Origin: Salinarimonas soli
GTDB lineage: Bacteria > Pseudomonadota > Alphaproteobacteria > Rhizobiales > Beijerinckiaceae
Direction: 5' to 3'
NCBI RefSeq assembly: GCF_008386575.1
Contig: NZ_VUOA01000040.1
Coordinates: forward strand, 48,024 to 112,023
DNA length: 64,000 nucleotides
The position numbers and the translations under genes were made by a program. Below, in pieces: positions 1-7,728 of the stretch; the stretch's first letter is position 1; every line of letters begins with the position of its first letter. Under the pieces are notes generated by a model. The model was given only the letters and a program-made list of their open reading frames with translations, had not been told where the DNA came from and did not search any database.

Positions 1-8
1 CCCCCGGC

Positions 9-30
9 CCCTCTCCCACTCGGGAGAGGG
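9..30. repeat. Short palindromic repeat, CTCTCCC/GGGAGAG type
   Basis: A 7-bp perfect stem (11-17 with 22-28), extended by flanking C/G pairs, lies just downstream of the acyltransferase stop codon. The same CTCTCCC...GGGAGAG core recurs at about 3539, 3622, 7245, 36201, 57684, 57955 and 59374, so it is a dispersed repeat that may also act as a terminator here. Confidence 0.7.
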
Positions 31-40
31 GAGTGGCCGT

Positions 41-1108
41 CTACTCCGCCGGCTGCAGCGCGGCTCGCCCGATCGGCCGAATCCGCGCCCAGGCCGGGCG
101 CCGGAAGAGGACATCCATCCGCGTGCCGTTCACCAGCCGCTCCAGCACGAGCGGGACGAGAACCGCCGCCACGGTCACGATCACGGAGACCCAGCCCATG
201 TCGGCGATCAGCCCCGTCTTGAGGAGCACGGTCCGGGTCGCCGCCATGGGCAGGAAGAAGGCGAGGTAGACCGCGATCGAGCGCTCGCCCGCATAGGCGA
301 AGGGCGCTGCAAGCCGCGTCGTGGCGAGGAGCGCCGAGAGCGACACGATCGCCATGGCGCCCACCGTGCCGAGCACGAGGCCGAGGCCCGGCAGCTCGGC
401 CAGCGTCTTGTAGCCCGCCACCGGCGAGGGGCTGAAGGCGAAGGCGCCGTTGACCCCGGCCCAGACCGCGAGACCTGCGAGCGCCGGGCCGCGGAAGCGC
501 ACGGCAGCGGCGGCGAGGTCGAAGATCCGCGGCGCGAGGAGCCAGCCCGCGACGAAATAGACGTAGCGCTCGCAGAACTCGTTGAGGAGGTACCAGGGGG
601 TGTCGATGGGCGCGATCTCGAGGCACGCCGCGCCGGCGAGGAGCGCGAGCGGCGGCAGGCCGCGCAGGAGCTTCGACACCACCGAGAACACGGCCAGCAG
701 ATAGACGAACCACAGGGTCGAGTAGGGCTCGACGAGCGACCAGGCGAGGTGCTCGACGAAACCCGTCACCGTGCCGCCCGAGACCTGCCCGAAGCGGAAG
801 GCCGACTGGATCACGAGCCAGAGCAGGTAGAAATAGACGAAATGCAGGATGCGCTTGTCGCCGTAGGAGCGCCAGTCGCGGTCGATCACCCGGGCAAGGA
901 AGAGGCCTGAGATGAGGAAGAAGTCGGGCATCCGGAACGGCTTGGCGAAGGCGACCACGTGGTGGAGGAAGCCCTCCCTGCCGAAGGCCTCGCCGACGCC
1001 GAGGGTGGAGTGCATCATCACCACGAGCACGATGCACACGCCCTTCGCCGTATCGACCCAGGCGATGCGCTCCGCATCCCGCCCGCCCGCCATCCGCCCG
1101 TCCGTCAT
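41..1108 (-). CDS. Acyltransferase family 3 membrane protein
   Basis: Polytopic membrane protein of the acyltransferase_3 (OafA/NolL-like) family, which O-acetylates sugars or other surface acceptors. The N-terminus carries the family signature: an Asp-Thr-Ala-Lys-Gly segment leading into the first hydrophobic helix, which ends in the conserved His of MMHSTLG, and then PFRMPDFFLISGLF. About ten hydrophobic segments follow. I chose the ATG at 1108 because GGAG sits 6 bases upstream; the frame stays open to 1192, and an ATG at 1120 is an alternative. The acceptor is not identifiable; the gene stands alone and is divergent from the PBP gene. Confidence 0.85.
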   Translation of the reverse strand: MTDGRMAGGRDAERIAWVDTAKGVCIVLVVMMHSTLGVGEAFGREGFLHHVVAFAKPFRMPDFFLISGLFLARVIDRDWRSYGDKRILHFVYFYLLWLVIQSAFRFGQVSGGTVTGFVEHLAWSLVEPYSTLWFVYLLAVFSVVSKLLRGLPPLALLAGAACLEIAPIDTPWYLLNEFCERYVYFVAGWLLAPRIFDLAAAAVRFRGPALAGLAVWAGVNGAFAFSPSPVAGYKTLAELPGLGLVLGTVGAMAIVSLSALLATTRLAAPFAYAGERSIAVYLAFFLPMAATRTVLLKTGLIADMGWVSVIVTVAAVLVPLVLERLVNGTRMDVLFRRPAWARIRPIGRAALQPAE

Positions 1109-1367
1109 CGCGATCTCCATGCCCTGTCCCGTTCCGGCACGGGGCCGGACGGTTCCGGCGCCGGGCGCCGTCTCTCGCCGCCGCGTGCGCAAGGCCCGTG
1201 CCAGGGCTTGGGTACAGCCCCGTCCCCTAACGTGATGTCAAAATGCATCAGGCCCGGCGGGCCGCGAGGCGCGAGGCCGCGATCGTGGTTCACCCCCCGT
1301 TAAACGGCCATAATTACCCTGGCACTGGGGCTCGAGGCGCCCTGGGGCGGCCTGGAGGGGATGCGAC

Positions 1368-3467
1368 ATGGCGGATCGGCGCGGATCCGGGCGACACCGG
1401 CGGGAGCCGGTGCTCGACGACGGCGGGGCGGGCGTCCTCGACGTGCGCCTCACGCTGGACGATCGCGCCGGCCGCGGGGCCTCGAAGGGCCGCCGCGCCG
1501 AGGGCGGCCCGCCGCGCGGCTCGGGGCCGAAGCGGCCCAAGCGCCGGGGGCGCTCGATCCTGGGGATCCTCGCCTATTGGACCGTGGTGCTCGGCCTGTG
1601 GTGCGCCATCGGGCTCGCGGGGCTCGTCGCCTATCACGCGGCGCAGCTGCCGCCCATCGACCAGCTCAAGATCCCCAAGCGCCCGCCCAACATCGCGATC
1701 CTGGCGAGCGACGGCACGCTGCTCGCCAATCGCGGCGAGACGGGCGGGCGCAGCATCCCGCTCGCCGAGCTGCCGCCCTTCCTGCCGAAGGCCTTCGTCG
1801 CCATCGAGGACCGGCGCTTCTACCAGCATTTCGGCATCGACCCCGTCGGCATCGGCCGCGCGTTCTTCCGAAACCTGTCGGGGGCAGGGGTGATGCAGGG
1901 CGGCTCGACCCTGACGCAGCAGCTCGCCAAGAACCTCTTCCTCACCCAGGAGCGAACCGCCTCGCGCAAGATCCAAGAGGCGATCCTCGCCCTGTGGCTC
2001 GAGGCGAACTTCTCCAAGGACCAGCTCCTGGAGCTCTACATCAACCGCGTCTATTTCGGCTCGGGCGCCTACGGCGTCGAGGCAGCGGCCCAGCGCTATT
2101 TCGGCAAGCCCGCGCGGGCCGTCACGGTCTCCGAGGCCGCGATGCTCGCGGGCCTCGTCCAGGCGCCCTCGCGCCTCGCCCCAACCCGCAATCCTAAGGC
2201 CGCGCAGGCGCGCGCCGCCCTCGTGGTGGCCGCCATGGCCGAGCTCGGCTTCGTCACCGACCGCGATGCCAAGGTCGCGCTCTCCGATCCCGCCACCGCG
2301 GCACGGGGCCACGCGGGCGGGTCGGCCAATTACGCGGCCGATCTCGTGATGGACGTGCTCGACGATTTCGTGGGCACGGTGGAGAGCGACATCGTCGTCT
2401 CGACCACCATCGACCCAGGCCTCCAGGCCGCCGCCGAGCGGGCGCTCACCGATGAGCTCGCCGCCAAGGGAGCGCGCTACAATGTGGGCCAGGGCGCCCT
2501 CGTGGCCCTGAGGCCGGACGGCGCCGTGCGGGCGCTCGTCGGCGGGCGCGACTATTCGCAGAGCCAGTTCAACCGGGCGACCACCGCCAAGCGCCAGCCG
2601 GGCTCCGCCTTCAAGCCCTTCGTCTATCTCGCGGCGCTGGAGGCGGGCCTCACGCCCGAGACCGTGCGCGACGACAGCCCCGTCAACATCCGCGGCTGGG
2701 CGCCCGAGAACTATTCCAGGGATTATCGCGGGCCCATCACGCTGCGCGATGCCCTGGCCATGTCCATCAACACGGTGGCGGTGCGGCTCGGCGTCGAGGT
2801 GGGCCCGCGCAAGGTGGTGCGGGTGGCCCAGAGGCTCGGGATCTCCTCGCCGCTCCAGGCCAACGCCTCGCTGGCGCTCGGCACCTCGGAGGTGACGGCG
2901 CTCGAGCTCGTGGGCGCCTACGCCGCCTTCGCCAACGGCGGCACCGGGGTGATTCCTTACGTCATCGCCGGGGTGAAGACCGCCGACGGCAAGGCCGTCT
3001 ACCGCCGGGCCGAGACGGGGCTCGGGCGGGTCATCGAGCCCGCGATCGCGGCGCAGATGAACGCGATGATGCGCGAGACCCTGCTCACGGGCACGGCCCG
3101 CAAGGCGGAGCTGCCAGGTTGGGATGCGGCGGGCAAGACCGGCACCAGCCAGGAGTTCCGCGACGCCTGGTTCGTGGGCTATACGGGGAGCCTCGTCGCC
3201 GGCGTGTGGCTCGGCAACGACGACGGCGAGCCCACCCGGCGCGCCTCGGGCGGCAACCTGCCCGTGGAGGTCTGGAGCCGCTTCATGAAGGTGGCGCTCG
3301 CGAACGAGCGGCCCGTGGCGCTGCCCGGCCTGCGCGGCGCCCCGGCCATCGCCGCCGCGCCCGCCCGCCAGCGCTCCGCCGAGGCGGCGCCCCCCTCCGA
3401 CAACGCCTGGATCCCGCCGGACCCGGCCGAGCGGGGGCTCTTGGAGCGGCTGTTCGGGATCCGGTGA
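1368..3467 (+). CDS. Bifunctional penicillin-binding protein, class A (PBP1A type)
   Basis: Bifunctional murein polymerase: GT51 glycosyltransferase plus transpeptidase, 699 residues, anchored by one helix near residues 65-90 after a basic, Arg/Gly-rich cytoplasmic head. The GT domain shows EDRRFYQHFG with its catalytic Glu, and GGSTLTQQLAKN. The transpeptidase domain has the SxxK serine in PGSAFKPFVY (about Ser413), SIN in the SxN position and KTGT at about Lys590. The tail is Ala/Pro rich. The start is supported by GGAGGGG 8 bases upstream. It is a single-gene unit with its own promoter region; which paralogue (PbpC, MrcA) it is cannot be settled from sequence alone. Confidence 0.93.
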   Translation: MADRRGSGRHRREPVLDDGGAGVLDVRLTLDDRAGRGASKGRRAEGGPPRGSGPKRPKRRGRSILGILAYWTVVLGLWCAIGLAGLVAYHAAQLPPIDQLKIPKRPPNIAILASDGTLLANRGETGGRSIPLAELPPFLPKAFVAIEDRRFYQHFGIDPVGIGRAFFRNLSGAGVMQGGSTLTQQLAKNLFLTQERTASRKIQEAILALWLEANFSKDQLLELYINRVYFGSGAYGVEAAAQRYFGKPARAVTVSEAAMLAGLVQAPSRLAPTRNPKAAQARAALVVAAMAELGFVTDRDAKVALSDPATAARGHAGGSANYAADLVMDVLDDFVGTVESDIVVSTTIDPGLQAAAERALTDELAAKGARYNVGQGALVALRPDGAVRALVGGRDYSQSQFNRATTAKRQPGSAFKPFVYLAALEAGLTPETVRDDSPVNIRGWAPENYSRDYRGPITLRDALAMSINTVAVRLGVEVGPRKVVRVAQRLGISSPLQANASLALGTSEVTALELVGAYAAFANGGTGVIPYVIAGVKTADGKAVYRRAETGLGRVIEPAIAAQMNAMMRETLLTGTARKAELPGWDAAGKTGTSQEFRDAWFVGYTGSLVAGVWLGNDDGEPTRRASGGNLPVEVWSRFMKVALANERPVALPGLRGAPAIAAAPARQRSAEAAPPSDNAWIPPDPAERGLLERLFGIR

Positions 3468-3524
3468 GGTGGCGCGTCCTGATAGGCGGACGGGCGAGAT
3501 TCATCCTGCCTCCGCACTGCCGTC

Positions 3525-3660
3525 ACCCCCACCCCTAACCCCTCCCCGCAAGGGGGAGGGGAACAGGTAGCGCCTCTCCGATACGTGCAGTGGAGGCCTG
3601 GTTGCGCGAGCGCCAAGCTGCTCCCTCCCCCCTTGCGGGGGGAGGGGCTGGGGTGGGGGG
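3525..3660. repeat. Inverted pair of palindromic repeats
   Basis: The gap 3468-3777 holds no gene. Two copies of the CCCCTCCCC-GCAAG-GGGGAGGGG hairpin (3539-3561 and about 3622-3647) lie head to head, each with a C/G-rich arm (CACCCCCACCCC type). This is a BIME-like arrangement between the PBP and transporter genes. Confidence 0.7.
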
Positions 3661-3777
3661 GACGGCGGTGTCGGAGCCGAAAAGGTCACCAGCCGATCGC
3701 TCCAGGTCGCCGCCGCTCCATCTCCGCCCGCCGGCCCCCGTTGCCTTTCCCCCGCCGCCGTGATCATCAGGCGGCCC

Positions 3778-4647
3778 ATGACCAACGATCCCGTCGCCCG
3801 CTTCGCGCCGCCCCTCTTCGTGCTCATCTGGGCCACGGGGTTCATCGTGGCGCGGCTCGTGGCGCCGCATGCCGATCCGCTGCATTTCCTGAGCCTGCGC
3901 TATGCGCTGGCGGTGGCCGTGCTGGTGCCCGTCGCGCTCGCCGTGCGGGCGCCGTGGCCTGCCACGGGGCGGGCGTGGGGCGCCGGGCTGCTGGCGGGCG
4001 TGCTGCTGCACGGGGGCTATCTCGGCGGGGTGTTCTGGGCCGTGAAGCACGGGCTGCCGGCCGGGATCGCGGCGCTCGTGGCGGGGCTTCAGCCGCTCGT
4101 GACGGGCGCCCTGGTGGGGCCGCTGCTCGGCGAGCGGGTGAGCCGTCGGCGCTGGCTCGGCATCGGGGTGGGCTTTTGCGGCGCGCTCCTCGTCGTGGCG
4201 CCGCGGCTCGGCGGCGTCGAGGGCTTTCCGCCGTTCAGCCTTCTCGTCTGCTTTCTCGGCGTGATCTCCATCACCTTCGGCACGATTTGGCAGAAGCGCA
4301 CGGCGGTGAGCGCGGATCTGCGCACCAACACGGTCGTGCAATATCTCGGCGCCTTCGCCGTCACCATGCCTGTGGCGTTCCTCCTGGAGGAGGGCCGGCT
4401 CGACCCGACGCCCGCCCTCCTGATCGGCCTCGCCTGGGCCGTGGTGGGGCTCTCCATCGGCGCCATCGGGCTCCTCCTGGTGCTCATCCGCCGGGGCGCC
4501 GTGGCGGGCGTCGCGGCGCTCCTCTATCTCGTGCCGCCCGTCTCGGCGCTGATGGCCTACGGGCTCTTCGGGGAGACGCTGTCCCCGGTGCAGATTCTCG
4601 GCATGGCCGTGGCGGCGCTCGGGGTCGCGGTGGCGAGCCGGGGTTAG
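3778..4647 (+). CDS. EamA/DMT family transporter
   Basis: Drug/metabolite-transporter superfamily permease with ten predicted hydrophobic segments arranged as two EamA repeats (roughly residues 5-135 and 150-285). Characteristic segments are FVLIWATGFIVARL at the start, LLGERVSRRRWLGIGVGF closing the first repeat and FGETLSPVQILGMAVAALGV closing the second. The ATG at 3778 is chosen; a GTG at 3760 is also in frame. The substrate is unknown; many relatives export metabolites or amino acids. Confidence 0.88.
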   Translation: MTNDPVARFAPPLFVLIWATGFIVARLVAPHADPLHFLSLRYALAVAVLVPVALAVRAPWPATGRAWGAGLLAGVLLHGGYLGGVFWAVKHGLPAGIAALVAGLQPLVTGALVGPLLGERVSRRRWLGIGVGFCGALLVVAPRLGGVEGFPPFSLLVCFLGVISITFGTIWQKRTAVSADLRTNTVVQYLGAFAVTMPVAFLLEEGRLDPTPALLIGLAWAVVGLSIGAIGLLLVLIRRGAVAGVAALLYLVPPVSALMAYGLFGETLSPVQILGMAVAALGVAVASRG

Positions 4648-4681
4648 ATGGGCTTCAACATGTTGGATGAGCTGTCTGCCG

Positions 4682-5170
4682 CTATGTGAAGGTACGAGGT
4701 TTGTTGGTGAAAATTAACTTCGGCAGTTTGGTGCCAACAGCTGCCGCGCCTTTCGCCGTGATTTGATATGCTCCTGTGCCAGTTCGGATCAACCAGCCGC
4801 GTGTCGTGTAAAGAGAAAGTTGTGATCTGATAGTTTCATCCGAAACATCGATTGCCGAATCTTCGGCGATTTTTCTGATATCATCTATCGAAACCGACTT
4901 GGGATAAATCTTTACAATATTCGAAAGTATTTTTCTCCAGTTATCAGATAACCTCGTATTATAAGAGCCATCGATATCGTCTATGTTTAGATCATCCTCC
5001 AGATTGCTGCTAAGGTCTGTTTTATCATTTAACTCACCTAGTATCTCTCGGAGTGCATTGATTTCTGCTTGGAGTATTATTCTTTCTTGACTCAGGGCAT
5101 CTATTTGCTGCTGTATCGCAACAAGTTTCAGCCTTCTCGTCTCGATCTTCTCTTTGAGGATTTTCTCCAT
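4682..5170 (-). CDS. AT-rich orphan: coiled coil plus winged-helix-like domain
   Basis: 162 residues, no family recognised. Residues 1-50 form an evident coiled coil (IETRRLKLVAIQQQIDAL followed by further heptads). A polar linker follows, and residues about 75-150 look like a winged helix: NWRKILSNIVKIYP, SIDDIRKIAEDS, a second helix with SQLSLYTTRGW, and a short beta wing YQITAKGAAAV. Base and codon use are strikingly AT-rich compared with every neighbour, a strong sign of transfer. It lies 77 bases downstream of, and on the same strand as, the unusual tRNA gene, so the two may share a transcript. A DNA-binding or regulatory role is inference. Confidence 0.7.
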   Translation of the reverse strand: MEKILKEKIETRRLKLVAIQQQIDALSQERIILQAEINALREILGELNDKTDLSSNLEDDLNIDDIDGSYNTRLSDNWRKILSNIVKIYPKSVSIDDIRKIAEDSAIDVSDETIRSQLSLYTTRGWLIRTGTGAYQITAKGAAAVGTKLPKLIFTNKPRTFT

Positions 5171-5247
5171 CTTGTCTCACCTACCCTAGACATCAAGCGC
5201 ACTTTATGGTGCAATGCGTTGCTCCAACGGCTCTCCGCGCACTTGCG

Positions 5248-5339
5248 CGGAAGGTGTGGGATTCGAACCCACGGGACGTGGTTGTGACACGTCCGCCGGA
5301 TTTGGAGTCCGGAGCATTCAGCCGCTCTGCCAACCTTCC
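5248..5339 (-). tRNA. Class II tRNA, serine-type body with CCA (Trp) anticodon
   Basis: A perfect cloverleaf is visible: a 7-bp acceptor stem GGAAGGT/ACCTTCC, a 3-bp D stem, anticodon stem CCGGA/TCCGG, a 7-bp variable arm GGACGTG/CACGTCC, T arm GTGGG-TTCGAAT-CCCAC and discriminator G. The long variable arm and G73 are serine identity features. The anticodon loop is CTCCAAA, so the anticodon (5303-5305) is CCA, which reads the tryptophan codon UGG. The CCA tail is not encoded (GCGC follows), whereas tRNA-Gly in this window does encode CCA. The gene is either a mistranslating chimeric tRNA, a pseudo-tRNA, or a remnant of an integrated element. Confidence 0.88.
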
Positions 5340-5350
5340 TTGCGAAGGCG

Positions 5351-5380
5351 TCGCGGCCCGAGTTGCCCCTCGGGCCGCGA
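5351..5380. other. Strong 12-bp hairpin
   Basis: TCGCGGCCCGAG (5351-5362) pairs perfectly with CTCGGGCCGCGA (5369-5380) around a 6-base loop. It lies 11 bases upstream of the tRNA 5' end on the minus strand and in the leader region of mcd on the plus strand. No T-tract follows on either strand, so it is not a classical terminator. Confidence 0.7.
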
Positions 5381-5381
5381 C

Positions 5382-5417
5382 ACATTCATGATATTGCTCC
5401 AATTCCCTCATGAATGT
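5382..5417. promoter_or_regulatory. 10-bp inverted repeat, candidate operator
   Basis: ACATTCATGA (5382-5391) and TCATGAATGT (5408-5417) form a perfect inverted repeat with a 16-base spacer, in an AT-rich patch between the tRNA and mcd. A second small repeat, GTCAAA...TTTGAC, starts at 5416. The geometry suggests an operator; the regulator is unknown. Confidence 0.5.
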
Positions 5418-5558
5418 CAAATCTAAATTTTGACGTATGATTTAGTTGGATCAAGCGTTGCCTGTGTGCGCTGTGCTCGGTCGTCGGCCCACATAAGGAG
5501 GGATCAACAGCGCGAGCGCATGCGTTTATGCTGCGATGCGAAAACCGAGGCATTGCCC

Positions 5559-7238
5559 ATGACCGCCCTGACAGCCGCCACCGCGACGACGCCCGACCTC
5601 ATCCCGGCTGGCTATGCGGCCGCCGCCGACATCGCGGCCCTCGTGGCGGAGGCCACCCGCCGGGTGCGGGCCCGGGTCGTGGTCGAGTGCCGGATCTCCG
5701 CGGGGCAGCTGGAGGCCGAGCAGCACGCCGCCCATGGCCTTGCCTGGCTCGCCACCTACGGTGAGGCCGTGCGCGAGCTCGTCTCTTACGCCGAGCGGCT
5801 CTCGGGAGAGGGCCGCTTCGGCGAAACCGAGGACCTGCTGGTCCGCATCGGCCTCGGCGAATATCTCGACCAGATCTTCGGGGGCATCCCCATGAGCCAA
5901 GGCGAGATGGTCCGGCTCACGGGGTTGGGCTTCACGGCGCGCGAGGCTGCGCGGTTCCGCTCGGAGGCGATCGAGGCCTTGATCGAGGACGGCAACACCG
6001 CCGACCGGCGCGCCCGCCTCGTGGCGCTGATCCGCGAGGGGCAGGGCGCCACCACGGTCGGCGATCCCGGCCTCGACGAGACCCTGGAGGCGATCCGGGG
6101 CGAGATGCGCCGCTTCGGGCAGGCCGAGGTCGAGCCCCACGCCCACGAATGGCACCTCGCCAACGCCTATATCCCCCTCGACGTGGTGGCCAAGATGGCC
6201 GAGCTCGGCGTTTTCGGGCTCACGATCCCTGAGGAATATGGCGGCCTCGGCCTCTCCAAGGTCTCCATGTGCGTGGTCTCGGAGGAGCTGTCGCGGGCCT
6301 ATATCGGGGTGGGCTCCCTCGGCACGCGCTCCGAGATCGCCGCGGAGCTCATCCTTGGCGGCGGCACGCAGGAGCAGAAGACCCGCTTCCTGCCCGCCAT
6401 CGCCTCGGGCGAGATCCTGCCCACCGCCGTCTTTACTGAGCCCAACACGGGCTCTGACCTCGCCTCCCTGAAGACCCGCGCCGTGCGCGACGGCGAGGTC
6501 TGGCGGGTGTCGGGCAACAAGACCTGGATCACCCATCCCGTGCGCGCCGACCTCATGACGATGCTGGTGCGCACCCGCGCCGACGAGGCGGGCCATCGCG
6601 GCCTCTCCATCCTGCTCGCCGAGAAGCCCCGGGGCACGGACGAGGACCCCTTCCCCGTGGAGGGGCTCACCGGCGGCGAGATCGAGGTTTTGGGCTATCG
6701 CGGCATGAAGGAATACGAGCTCGCCTTCGACGGCTTCGCGGTGCCGGCGGGCAACCTCCTCGGCGGCGTCGAGGGGCAGGGCTTCCGGCAGCTCATGCAG
6801 ACCTTCGAGGCCGCGCGCATCCAGACGGCGGCCCGCGCCGTGGGCGTGGCGCAATCGGCGCTGGATCTGGGGCTGCGCTATGCCGAGGAGCGGGCGCAGT
6901 TCGGCAAGCCCCTCGTGGCCTATCCCCGCGTCGCCGACAAGATCGCCATGATGGCGGCCGAGATCCACCTCGCCCGCCAGCTCACCTATTTCGCTGGACG
7001 GGCCAAGGACGAGGGCCGGCGCTGCGACCTGGAAGCCGGCATGGCGAAGCTGCTCGCGGCCCGCGTCGCCTGGGCTGCGGCCGACAACGCGCTCCAGATC
7101 CACGGCGGCAACGGCTTCGCCCTCGAATATCCGATCAGCCGCGTCCTGTGCGACGCCCGCATCCTGTCGATCTTCGAGGGCGCGGCCGAGATCCAGGCCC
7201 AGGTCATCGCCCGCCGCCTCATCGAGGCGGAGGGGTGA
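5559..7238 (+). CDS. mcd: Methylsuccinyl-CoA dehydrogenase (acyl-CoA dehydrogenase family)
   Basis: FAD enzyme that oxidises (2S)-methylsuccinyl-CoA to mesaconyl-CoA in the ethylmalonyl-CoA pathway. At 559 residues it is longer than ordinary acyl-CoA dehydrogenases because of an about 150-residue N-terminal extension containing EQHAAHGLAWLATY and GGIPMSQGEMVRL, which I associate with Mcd. The core follows: IPEEYGGLGLSK, FTEPNTGSDLASL, WITHP, QFGKPLVAYPRVADK, QIHGGNGF and FEGAAEIQ with the catalytic-Glu position. I use the ATG at 5559 (GAGG upstream); the frame is open from 5430. No other pathway gene is nearby. A generic acyl-CoA dehydrogenase role is the alternative. Confidence 0.85.
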   Translation: MTALTAATATTPDLIPAGYAAAADIAALVAEATRRVRARVVVECRISAGQLEAEQHAAHGLAWLATYGEAVRELVSYAERLSGEGRFGETEDLLVRIGLGEYLDQIFGGIPMSQGEMVRLTGLGFTAREAARFRSEAIEALIEDGNTADRRARLVALIREGQGATTVGDPGLDETLEAIRGEMRRFGQAEVEPHAHEWHLANAYIPLDVVAKMAELGVFGLTIPEEYGGLGLSKVSMCVVSEELSRAYIGVGSLGTRSEIAAELILGGGTQEQKTRFLPAIASGEILPTAVFTEPNTGSDLASLKTRAVRDGEVWRVSGNKTWITHPVRADLMTMLVRTRADEAGHRGLSILLAEKPRGTDEDPFPVEGLTGGEIEVLGYRGMKEYELAFDGFAVPAGNLLGGVEGQGFRQLMQTFEAARIQTAARAVGVAQSALDLGLRYAEERAQFGKPLVAYPRVADKIAMMAAEIHLARQLTYFAGRAKDEGRRCDLEAGMAKLLAARVAWAAADNALQIHGGNGFALEYPISRVLCDARILSIFEGAAEIQAQVIARRLIEAEG

Positions 7239-7244
7239 GGAGGA

Positions 7245-7270
7245 ACCCCTCTCGCCCATGGGAGAGGGGG
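7245..7270. terminator. Palindromic repeat between convergent genes
   Basis: ACCCCTCTC-GCCCAT-GGGAGAGGGG forms a stable hairpin in the 38-base gap between the convergent mcd and the small gene at 7277-7492. It belongs to the CTCTCCC/GGGAGAG repeat family and probably serves as a bidirectional terminator, although it lacks a T-run. Confidence 0.5.
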
Positions 7271-7276
7271 TGCGCG

Positions 7277-7492
7277 CTACCGCGTGATGTTGAAGGAGGG
7301 CGGATCGCTCGCCGGGAAGGTCTCCTCCAGCGATTCGTCCACCTTCTCCTCCAGGTGCTCGTTCGTCTTCTTGGCGAGGGTCTGGCCCTGCTGGCGGTCG
7401 TCGACCGGGGTCTGATCGACGTCCTTGTCCGCCGGCTCGCGGGTGGCCTTCTGGTCCTTCAGGTCGTGCTTGCCCGTGACAGGTTGGTTCAT
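7277..7492 (-). CDS. Small acidic protein with C-terminal ETFPASDPPS motif
   Basis: 71-residue, very polar, Asp/Glu/Lys/Gln-rich protein with no hydrophobic core, probably disordered or helical. It ends in ESLEETFPASDPPSFNITR; the FPASDPP tail recurs in many small uncharacterised alphaproteobacterial proteins. Start: ATG at 7492 with AGGAG 6 bases upstream, rather than the longer frame to 7537. Function unknown. Confidence 0.7.
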   Translation of the reverse strand: MNQPVTGKHDLKDQKATREPADKDVDQTPVDDRQQGQTLAKKTNEHLEEKVDESLEETFPASDPPSFNITR

Positions 7493-7728
7493 CGTCGTCT
7501 CCTGGTCGGTCCCAAGGGACCCGTTCGGTGGGGACAACGCCTTGCGACTCCTTTCGCTCCCGGAGCGTTCCGGTCGCAGGCGCCCGACGCCGCTCGTCGA
7601 TGTCCGGGCTGCAACTGGAAATTTTTACATGAATATCGCGCGAGACGGGCTTTCGATCGGCCGTCCTAGGGATCTCTTTACCTGGGCATGGTAGCTTCCC
7701 CTGCGTCACCTCAGGAAGAGCAGGCAAC

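Noticed and set aside
1300-1314. TTAA-N7-TAAT in the gap between the acyltransferase and PBP genes, near the CtrA consensus
   Set aside because: The second half is TAAT rather than TTAA; one mismatch is too weak to call beside two perfect boxes elsewhere.
5248-5339. Reading this gene as an ordinary tRNA-Trp
   Set aside because: tRNA-Trp is class I with a 4-5 base variable loop; this one has a 7-bp variable arm, so only the anticodon is Trp-like.
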